This document shows, piece by piece, positions 6,360-12,407 of a stretch of 12,407 nucleotides of DNA. The stretch is from JAYZDB01 sp036338025 (GTDB lineage: Bacteria > Planctomycetota > UBA1135 > UBA2386): contig JAYZDB010000044.1 in NCBI GenBank assembly GCA_036338025.1, forward strand, positions 1 through 12,407, given 5' to 3'. How positions within the stretch are numbered: position 1 is the first letter of the stretch; every line of letters begins with the position of its first letter. Both the position numbers and the translations under genes were made by a program. The notes beneath the pieces were generated by a model. The model was not told where the DNA came from, made no database searches, and saw nothing but the letters and a program-made list of their open reading frames with translations.

Positions 6360-9300
6360 ATGAAGAAAACTCTCACAGGGTTGTTCTGTCTACTTCCGAC
6401 GGTAGTCATCGCCCAACGTTTCGAGGACATCGCGGCGGCTATCCAGCCTCAGGACGCCAAGACGGACCTTCGGACCTTCTTGCAAGAGAACGGCGGGGAA
6501 TGGCAGGTCGAATACAATCAGGCTACCGGTACTCCAAAGGCGCTCTACGGCCCTGGGCTGAAGCTCAGAGGTCCCGTCCGTAATCTAGAAGCTGCACGAG
6601 CCCAGTCAGAAGCTCTACTCAAGCGCTACGGCAAGTTGCTAGGTAAGGGTTCCTCGAACTTCGTCGAGACGATCGGCACCAAGGTCAACAAGGTCTACGT
6701 CTTCGTTTACGACCAGAAGTTCAACGGCCTGGAAGTGATCAGCGGTCGCGCTGATGTCCGCATCAACGACATTGGTGTAGTTGCGATGTTCGGCGCGTCG
6801 GCTGTCGCGATTCCGGCGGGCTTCAACATGCGTCCGGCAATCAGTTCCAACTCCGCTCGCACCAGAGCCGACGCGGTGATTCTCGGCAAAGCTGGCGCGG
6901 TAAACCGGCCCGCGCCCAATCTGGTCATTTGGGCTGACACTGACAGCAAGGTTAAAACCACAGCGACTCTCGCCTGGGAAGTCCAGATCAACGAACTTCC
7001 ACGCCAGACCGCGGTGGGGAAGGCCTACATCGACGCCATGACGGGTGCGTTGCTGCAGTTCAAGAACGAGGTCTTCGACTGCGCCTGTGGGACGTCCCAC
7101 ATCGTCGGCGCTGCTCCCAAGGGTCACACGAAGCGCATGGCGCGCTCCCTCGATCTCGCCACCAGGCTCGCCAGCCCAGACCTTGTCACCGCACCCAACG
7201 CGCCGAAGACCAACATCATCGGCACCGTCATGGCGTGGACGAATACGGGGCTCAACCCGCGTGACCCGCTGGTCAATGTGCCACTCGCGAACGTGCTGGT
7301 CACCAGTGCTGTGGGGAGGACCTTTACGGATTCGGCTGGGAACTTCTCTATCACATACAGCGGGAGCACTCCGCAGGTTGTCACAGCGACTCTGACGGGT
7401 CGCCACTGCAAGCGGGTACGCGCTGCGGTTGGCGTAAGGCTGTCCGCGTCGGCGACACTGACCCCTGGTGTTTCACAGGCGGTGCAAATCGGCTCATCCA
7501 CAATGGGTCAATTCGACCGCGCCCAGACAACTACCTACTGGTACACCGACGACTGCAACACGTGGTTCCGCAGCCTGCTGGGCGGCTCCACTGCGATGGA
7601 TACCCTGTCGACCATGAACCCGCGGGTAAATATCGCGTCTTCATGTAACTCGTACTACTCCAGTTTCACGATCAACTTCTACCAGGAAGGCGCTACGTGC
7701 AACATGACCGCCTATTCGACAGTCATTGAACACGAGTGGGGTCACGGCGCTGATGACGCGTTCGGTGGCATCAGCCAGATTGATGGTCTCTCGGAGGGCT
7801 GGGGCGACATCATCGCGATGTACCGTACAGGCCAACCGGTCGTTGGAGCCAACTTTCGGAAGAACGGCAGCTTTATCCGTACCGGGCTCAACACCCGGAA
7901 ATATCCGGCCGGCGGTAGCTCCCAACAGCAAGGCCAGACCTGGATGGGTTTTGCCTGGGACCTCTGGGGTTTCCTCAGGACCTCACTGGGCAATGGCCCA
8001 GGTGAAGACAAGGCGATCGATATCGTCGTGAAGTCGATCGTTGCGAACGCTGCCAACCAGCCCGACGCTGTGCGCGAGGTCTTCATCTTAGATGACGATG
8101 ACGGCAGCTTGAACAACGGCACGCCGAACTACGATGACCTCGAGAAGGCCGCCATCAAGCGCACACTGCCTTACCCGAAGAGGGCTTGCGGTGGCGCGGC
8201 TGCCGAGATGGTCTACTACAACTTCGACACCGGCGCCGGGGCGAACGCGATCAACCGGGCGACTGGCGCATCGACCGCGATGAACGGGGCAGACCCCTGG
8301 ACCTCTCCCGGCAAGCACGGCGCCGCGATGCTGAAAGGCCAGAGCAACAGTTCGGCGACCGACTTCAGCTACGTTGAAACTGACTTCAAGGGTCCGATTA
8401 TCGGTGACTTGTCGATCCACTGGTGGATGAAGGAACGTTTGTCTCCAGGGACAGCCCTGTCCTACATCCTGGGTGGTATGGGTACCTTCCGTGGATTCAC
8501 CGGTGGTACCGCTGGGACGGAGTTCATGCTGCGTGACTGGGGTGGTGCTGATCTGGCGCTCCCCAACTCTGGTGCCGATCTACAGACTCGCGCACAGGAT
8601 GCCAACGGTGTGTGCGTGACCCTGACCATTGACGAATCGGCAAACAAAGCGCAGTGGTATATCGATGGGGCGGCGCACGGCGCGTCGATCACGATTGCCA
8701 ATGGTGCCAACGTCGCGGCGGTCACGAACGGGTTCCGCATCGGCAAGCATGTGTCGGATACGACCTGTTCCGTCTACGACCTCGACGAGTTCCGCATGGT
8801 AAACCGCGTCGCTAGTAAGGATGAGATCGCTATGTTGTGTGATGGCCCGAAGAGCTTGTACTACAAGTTCGACCGTGGAGCGGAGACCACCGCCATCAAC
8901 TATGGTGATGGTCCGGCGCCAAGCACGGTGGTTACCGCCGGCGGTAGCGCGTGGGAGTCACCGGGCCGCTACGGCCAGTCCATGCTGCGCGGTAGCAAGA
9001 ACGACACCTCGTCGGAGTACAACTACTGTGACACTGGGTTCACCGGCCCGATTCACGGGGGCCTTACGATCGCCTGGTGGATGAAGGAGCGGAACAGCCC
9101 AGGTACCAAGACCTGCTACCTCTGGGGTGGTCTCGGTAGCATGCGTTGCTTTACCAACAGCACCGCAGGCACGGGTTTGTATGTGCGTGCGGTCACTGGC
9201 AGTACCGATATCAAGTACACCGGTGACCTCCAGACGGCTGCAACTGCCGCCAATGGTGTTCACGTTGCCTTGACGATCGACGCTACGGGCAAGATAGCCC

Positions 9301-9881
9301 GGTGGTATATCAACGGAGTTCCTGACGGTGCTGCTTGTGTTCCGAGTGGTGCCGATGTGGCAGCTGGCAGTTCCTCATTCAAGATCGGTAAGCACACATC
9401 AGATTCGTCGAGTTCCTGCTACGACATCGATGAGTTCCGCCTGGTGAACCGCTGCGCGACGCTTGCAGAGATCAAGCTCTGGTCCACGGCTTCGACGGCG
9501 GATGTCGGTTTGTTTGGTGAGCGCTGTGGTCTTGCGGTGGAAACACTCGGTGGCACGCCGACGGTCGGCAACAACGACTACACACACGTCATTACCGCAA
9601 CGCCAGCAGTGACAACCAGCTGCCTGGTCGTTGTCGGTGTTCTTCCGGCACCGAGCTTCGATATGGGGATCGCGTTCCCGTCACTTGCGGGTTGCCAGTG
9701 GTTCCCGTCGTTCGACGTCCAGGTAGCTATTCCGGCTGCTGGTGGTCGTCTCGTCATACCAAGCGCTGTGCCGAATATGGCCGCAGCGGCAGGAGTCCAC
9801 GTGTTCACGCAGGTGCTCGGTGTTCAGGGTGGAACGATCCTGATGTCGAACGCGTCCGACACCGCAATCGAGATCAACTAG
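6360..9881 (+). CDS. Secreted zinc metalloprotease (fungalysin/thermolysin-like) with two LamG-like domains
   Basis: The 1173-residue protein starts with a classic Sec signal peptide, MKKTLTGLFCLLPTVVIA, with cleavage likely after A18. Residues 30-245 resemble the FTP/PepSY inhibitory propeptide of M4/M36 proteases. Residues 285-350 look like a carboxypeptidase-regulatory-like insert (PLANVLVTSAVGRTFTDSAGNF). The catalytic site is H458-E-W-G-H462, with E479 in GLSEGWGD as likely third zinc ligand; EGWGD echoes the EGWSD of M36 fungalysins, but the interval of 17 residues from H462 to E479 looks short. Two LamG/concanavalin-like domains span about 617-827 and 832-1040, and a C-terminal beta domain covers about 1047-1173. 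The protein probably cleaves extracellular proteins, with the LamG-like domains binding substrate or glycans. The ATG lacks a Shine-Dalgarno, and a candidate promoter lies at 6263-6290. It is a single-gene unit convergent with the glycosyltransferase. Confidence 0.88.
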   Translation: MKKTLTGLFCLLPTVVIAQRFEDIAAAIQPQDAKTDLRTFLQENGGEWQVEYNQATGTPKALYGPGLKLRGPVRNLEAARAQSEALLKRYGKLLGKGSSNFVETIGTKVNKVYVFVYDQKFNGLEVISGRADVRINDIGVVAMFGASAVAIPAGFNMRPAISSNSARTRADAVILGKAGAVNRPAPNLVIWADTDSKVKTTATLAWEVQINELPRQTAVGKAYIDAMTGALLQFKNEVFDCACGTSHIVGAAPKGHTKRMARSLDLATRLASPDLVTAPNAPKTNIIGTVMAWTNTGLNPRDPLVNVPLANVLVTSAVGRTFTDSAGNFSITYSGSTPQVVTATLTGRHCKRVRAAVGVRLSASATLTPGVSQAVQIGSSTMGQFDRAQTTTYWYTDDCNTWFRSLLGGSTAMDTLSTMNPRVNIASSCNSYYSSFTINFYQEGATCNMTAYSTVIEHEWGHGADDAFGGISQIDGLSEGWGDIIAMYRTGQPVVGANFRKNGSFIRTGLNTRKYPAGGSSQQQGQTWMGFAWDLWGFLRTSLGNGPGEDKAIDIVVKSIVANAANQPDAVREVFILDDDDGSLNNGTPNYDDLEKAAIKRTLPYPKRACGGAAAEMVYYNFDTGAGANAINRATGASTAMNGADPWTSPGKHGAAMLKGQSNSSATDFSYVETDFKGPIIGDLSIHWWMKERLSPGTALSYILGGMGTFRGFTGGTAGTEFMLRDWGGADLALPNSGADLQTRAQDANGVCVTLTIDESANKAQWYIDGAAHGASITIANGANVAAVTNGFRIGKHVSDTTCSVYDLDEFRMVNRVASKDEIAMLCDGPKSLYYKFDRGAETTAINYGDGPAPSTVVTAGGSAWESPGRYGQSMLRGSKNDTSSEYNYCDTGFTGPIHGGLTIAWWMKERNSPGTKTCYLWGGLGSMRCFTNSTAGTGLYVRAVTGSTDIKYTGDLQTAATAANGVHVALTIDATGKIARWYINGVPDGAACVPSGADVAAGSSSFKIGKHTSDSSSSCYDIDEFRLVNRCATLAEIKLWSTASTADVGLFGERCGLAVETLGGTPTVGNNDYTHVITATPAVTTSCLVVVGVLPAPSFDMGIAFPSLAGCQWFPSFDVQVAIPAAGGRLVIPSAVPNMAAAAGVHVFTQVLGVQGGTILMSNASDTAIEIN
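8208..9480 (+). repeat. Tandem duplicated LamG-like domains in the protease
   Basis: Two units of about 210 residues (residues 617-827 and 832-1040) share, in the same order: YYxFD, W-x-SPG, GPIxG, WWMKER-x-SPGT, GG-x-G-x-x-R-x-FT, TAGT, DLQT-x-A-x-x-ANGV, LTID, WYI-x-G, F-x-IGKH-x-SD, YD-x-DEFR-x-VNR. Spacing is nearly constant, so this is an internal duplication rather than two unrelated modules. The second copy has at least six cysteines against about three in the first. Confidence 0.85.
9499..9878 (+). other. C-terminal beta domain of the metalloprotease
   Basis: Residues 1047-1173 begin with ADVGLFGERCG and contain a cysteine pair (TTSC, AGC), an IPSAVPNMAAAAGVHVFTQV stretch and the end SNASDTAIEIN. 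The last half lines up by eye with the end of the protein at 1-2481 (PPLPQLKGQTMHFCFVQ then SPPAAVKFD). A shared sorting, anchoring or stability role is inferred, not shown. Confidence 0.45.
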
Positions 9882-9954
9882 CAAGGAGTTCTCTGATCCA
9901 AAGGGCGGATGCTCCCCCGTGTTGCAGCGGTCGTGGGTTGCCGGAGCAGCAAGC

Positions 9955-9975
9955 GGCATGAGTCGTTTCCATGCC
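9955..9975. terminator. Hairpin between the convergent protease and glycosyltransferase genes
   Basis: GGCATG (9955-9960) and CATGCC (9970-9975) form a 6-bp stem with a 9-base loop in the 102-bp gap between the two stop codons. A longer-range pair, TGCTCC (9910-9915) with GGAGCA (9943-9948), lies just before it. No T-run follows on either strand, so function is uncertain. Confidence 0.3.
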
Positions 9976-9983
9976 CAGGCGTG

Positions 9984-12182
9984 TCACGGTTCCTTGGACA
10001 GTTGTTGGCGAAGAATACTCATAGCGTTGCGGGTGCTCGGAGCTAGCGCCGGGTCATTGAGGTGTTGCTCAAGAACACGGAGGGCCTGGACGTTATCACC
10101 CAGGGCCGCGAGTGACGTGGCGATAGTGATCCATGTTTGAGAGGGCAACGGGGGTTGGGCCAGAGGCAAGGCACGCTGCATCAAGTCGAGTGCTTCTCGG
10201 TGCGACCCACCATGCGACAGTGATATTCCACGGAAGATCAGCAGGTGAGGGTGACCTGTAGCCTGCTGTCCTGCCTCGTTTAGGAACTCTTCAAACGACG
10301 TGCGATCACCCGTCAGGTCGGTAAGGTCAATCGCCTGGAGACGCACGCTCAACTCGTCGGGAAAACGCTGCATTGCTTCACGGAGTGTTAGCGTACATTC
10401 AGACCGATTGCCGACCGCGCCATGCAACCTCGCCAAACGCAGGTGCCTTTCAGGATCTGCGGGATCTGCATCACGGGAGCGAATGAGGTCGGAAAGCTGT
10501 TTGTCCCGCTCGCCGCGGCGCCCGTGGATTCGCGATCGCAGGTAATACAGTGTGCCCCCATTTATGCGGATGAACCTGGGACTCGCCAAGGCCCTTTCGA
10601 TCAATGACTCGGCGCTTTTTTCCTCGCGCTCCACTTCCACTGCGTTCTGCGCCGCCAACGCTAGATCACGGCGTATGAGATGCATATAGGCCAGATCGTT
10701 GAGGGGCTGCGGTTGGTTCTGGTCCGAGTGTGCAGCGAGTGCGCGTTGCAGGTGGTTCTCCCACTGGCGCATACATTCCTGGCCACGCGGTCCTGCAAAC
10801 TTGATCGCCTGGCCCTCGATCCGGTACTGGCGGCCTGCCGCCATCTGCATACGTTGCGAATTGGGTTGCGTTGCCGCCGCGTGTGCGAACAAGGTCTGAC
10901 TGTCGTGCCAGATCCCGCAGCGCCAGACAATCATCGCACCACTCGCCACCGACCAAATGGCAAACAGCACGAGAACTGCACGGCGGGTTCCGGCACGACC
11001 TTGCTGTAACCATGAAGTACACCAGGCCGCGACGAAAGACAGACCGGCAATCGGAGTGTACATCAGGCGTTCGCCATAGATCGTCTCGACGAGAACTGCC
11101 AGGTTTGAAGTCAGGAAGGCGAACCCGAAAAACATCGCCATCCCCAAAAACAGTGCTGGCGCCCGTCGCAGCGCCAGCAATCCGCCAAGGAGTAGTGCGC
11201 CGAGGACCACGAATGCGAGCAGGAAACGGGTGTCGAGCCATCCTGACGCCAGCGGCAAGCTGTTGAAGCCGTAGTCGATGTGCAACCAAAACGGCGCAAT
11301 TCCCTGCCACAGCCCGCAGCCAAGCACCATGACCGCGGTGCAAAACCGGGTTGCCATATCCGCCATGCGAAGCGGGTTGTTGACAGGGTCGACAAAAAAC
11401 TCGCGTACCGCGAAGACCTGATACCAGAGCGCGAGGAAAGCGATCAGTGGCACGACAACGGTCACCGCGAAAGGCAGCGGTCGAATTCGGGGAATCCCCG
11501 GATTCGCGATGGGGCCCCGATACACCGCGGCGAACAAGGGCACGAATACCGCCCAGGCTACCCCACTCTCCTTGGCTCCGAAGGCCAGGAACAGACTCAG
11601 TCCGCCAAGTCCCGACCACAGCAGGCAGGCTCTACCGTGGCGCTCCAGCGCATTGAGGTAGCACAGCAGACCCACTGCGCCGAATACGAACTTCAGTACC
11701 TCGGCGCGACCGACGATCGAGATCACCGGGTCGCTCCGCAGCGCGTGCAGCCCAAAAGTCGCTGCCGCCACGATCCCCGGCCAGGGTGATGTGAACAGTC
11801 GCCATACCACGGCGGCCACCAGCCAGGTCGCCAATACGTGCAGCAGGATATTGGTGATCCGCTGCGCCACGGGGCCGGTCGGAGCCTCGTTGTCAGCCGG
11901 CGGGATGACCGCGTTGACCAGGGCGAAGCTCATCACTGTAGTCGGTCGATAGTTACGTCCGACGGGTACCGCTGTTGCGCCGTAGTACGAAGTGAGATAC
12001 CGACCGAGCCCCTGCCACTCGCGCACCATCTCGTTGCGCATACCCGAGTCGGAGGGTGACATCACGTAGTGCCGGTCGTCGTAGGTAAACTCGTTGGCCA
12101 GGCTCCGTGCATACACCCCGAATACCACCAACAAGATTGCCGCGAGCCAGATCCGGTGTGAAGACGACGGGTTGGATGACAT
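9984..12182 (-). CDS. TMTC-like GT-C glycosyltransferase (putative protein O-mannosyltransferase) with TPR tail
   Basis: The 732-residue protein has a polytopic N-terminal half of about 10-12 hydrophobic segments (residues 11 to about 440) and a soluble helical tail. Family motifs match TMTC/DUF1736 proteins: a luminal acidic FTYDDRHYV (32-40, D35-D36) after the first helix, NYRPTT (77-82), and H146-A-L-R-S-D-P-V-I-S-I-V-G-R-A-E161, equivalent to the HPVHTEAV...VGRAE block, then GERLMYTPIAG further on. The tail (about 460-732) contains several TPR-like helical pairs (LNDLAYMHLIRRDLALAAQN; DPERHLRLARLHGAVGN; LIFRGISLSHGGSHREALDLM; ALGDNVQALRVLEQHL). Eukaryotic relatives use dolichyl-phosphate mannose to glycosylate secreted proteins; bacterial members would use a polyprenyl-phosphate sugar and act in the membrane facing the periplasm. 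Donor and acceptor are not known here. The gene is monocistronic within the window, with no clear Shine-Dalgarno. Confidence 0.85.
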   Translation of the reverse strand: MSSNPSSSHRIWLAAILLVVFGVYARSLANEFTYDDRHYVMSPSDSGMRNEMVREWQGLGRYLTSYYGATAVPVGRNYRPTTVMSFALVNAVIPPADNEAPTGPVAQRITNILLHVLATWLVAAVVWRLFTSPWPGIVAAATFGLHALRSDPVISIVGRAEVLKFVFGAVGLLCYLNALERHGRACLLWSGLGGLSLFLAFGAKESGVAWAVFVPLFAAVYRGPIANPGIPRIRPLPFAVTVVVPLIAFLALWYQVFAVREFFVDPVNNPLRMADMATRFCTAVMVLGCGLWQGIAPFWLHIDYGFNSLPLASGWLDTRFLLAFVVLGALLLGGLLALRRAPALFLGMAMFFGFAFLTSNLAVLVETIYGERLMYTPIAGLSFVAAWCTSWLQQGRAGTRRAVLVLFAIWSVASGAMIVWRCGIWHDSQTLFAHAAATQPNSQRMQMAAGRQYRIEGQAIKFAGPRGQECMRQWENHLQRALAAHSDQNQPQPLNDLAYMHLIRRDLALAAQNAVEVEREEKSAESLIERALASPRFIRINGGTLYYLRSRIHGRRGERDKQLSDLIRSRDADPADPERHLRLARLHGAVGNRSECTLTLREAMQRFPDELSVRLQAIDLTDLTGDRTSFEEFLNEAGQQATGHPHLLIFRGISLSHGGSHREALDLMQRALPLAQPPLPSQTWITIATSLAALGDNVQALRVLEQHLNDPALAPSTRNAMSILRQQLSKEP

Positions 12183-12407
12183 CGGTGTTCAGCCTAGCCG
12201 GAATGACTCGTCGAAAAACAGGGTCTGGGGGAGAATCCCGCAGCATGTCTGATGAGACCGGGAGCGCAGTCACGGTGTCGTCTCGCTTCTGCTCGGAATC
12301 CGGTCCAGCATGCAGGCTGCGAACCCGGAGGCGCCGAGCATCGCCTGACCTGTGATGAGACTCTACCACCAGGCCCAGGAATGGCCGCGGGGCGCCCCCG
12401 GGTATAC
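12183..12407. other. Right-edge region without a supported gene
   Basis: These 225 bp upstream of the glycosyltransferase presumably hold its promoter; no convincing -35/-10 pair was found. An ATG at 12355 opens a plus-strand frame (MRLYHQAQEWPRGAPGY) to the window edge, which could be the start of a divergent gene but is too short to judge. GGGGCGCCCC at 12389-12398 is a perfect palindrome. Confidence 0.4.

Noticed and set aside
9909..10046. Short plus-strand ORF after the protease, preceded by an AAGGAG at 9885-9890
   Set aside because: The Shine-Dalgarno-like site is 18 bases from the ATG, the 45 codons run into the convergent gene, and the product is R/S-rich without features.
10666..11619. 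317-codon minus-strand ORF in another frame of the glycosyltransferase
   Set aside because: Overlaps the TMTC-like frame entirely and lacks hydrophobic segments or motifs.
12107..12355. 82-codon plus-strand ORF at the right edge
   Set aside because: Overlaps the start of the glycosyltransferase antisense, is basic and low in hydrophobic residues, and has no start signal.
1..12407. CRISPR, tRNA, rRNA, insertion sequence or defence system
   Set aside because: No direct-repeat array, cloverleaf, transposase motif or linked nuclease/NTPase genes were seen by reading both strands; a covariance-model search was not possible here.

Overview
The window reads as ordinary chromosomal DNA of a GC-rich, Gram-negative-type bacterium with many large secreted proteins. 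The best guess is a member of the Planctomycetota. This is inference from protein style: large secreted multidomain proteins ending in a beta-rich C-terminal domain of a kind common in marine planctomycetes, a secreted propeller protein of a type I associate with Planctomycetes and Verrucomicrobia, and very little use of Shine-Dalgarno sites. No rRNA, tRNA, CRISPR array, transposase, integrase or phage gene was seen.

Layout. (1) 1-2481, plus strand: the 3' part of a large secreted beta-propeller protein that runs off the left edge and ends in a C-terminal beta domain. (2) 2558-2830, minus strand: a 90-residue three-helix membrane protein with the only strong ribosome binding site in the window. 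It converges on gene 1 and diverges from the next gene across 142 bp. (3) 2973-4874, plus strand: a secreted protein with an N-terminal beta-sandwich and a five-bladed-propeller-like, GH43/DUF4185-like body. (4) 4914-6110, plus strand: a membrane diiron sterol desaturase/fatty acid hydroxylase superfamily protein, 39 bp behind gene 3. (5) A 249-bp gap with a weak hairpin and a plausible sigma-70-like promoter. (6) 6360-9881, plus strand: a 1173-residue secreted zinc metalloprotease (fungalysin/thermolysin-like) with signal peptide, FTP-type propeptide, HEWGH active site, two tandem LamG-like domains and a C-terminal beta domain. (7) 9984-12182, minus strand, converging on the protease: a polytopic GT-C glycosyltransferase of the TMTC/O-mannosyltransferase type with a TPR tail. 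(8) 12183-12407: no supported gene.

How the genes relate. Three of the six genes encode exported proteins, and two of these end in what looks like the same C-terminal module, possibly for surface sorting or anchoring. The glycosyltransferase could glycosylate exported proteins, and Ser/Thr-rich stretches of the protease would be candidate targets, but this is speculative. I see no defence, secretion or mobile system with linked components. The most interesting material is the architecture of the secreted proteins.
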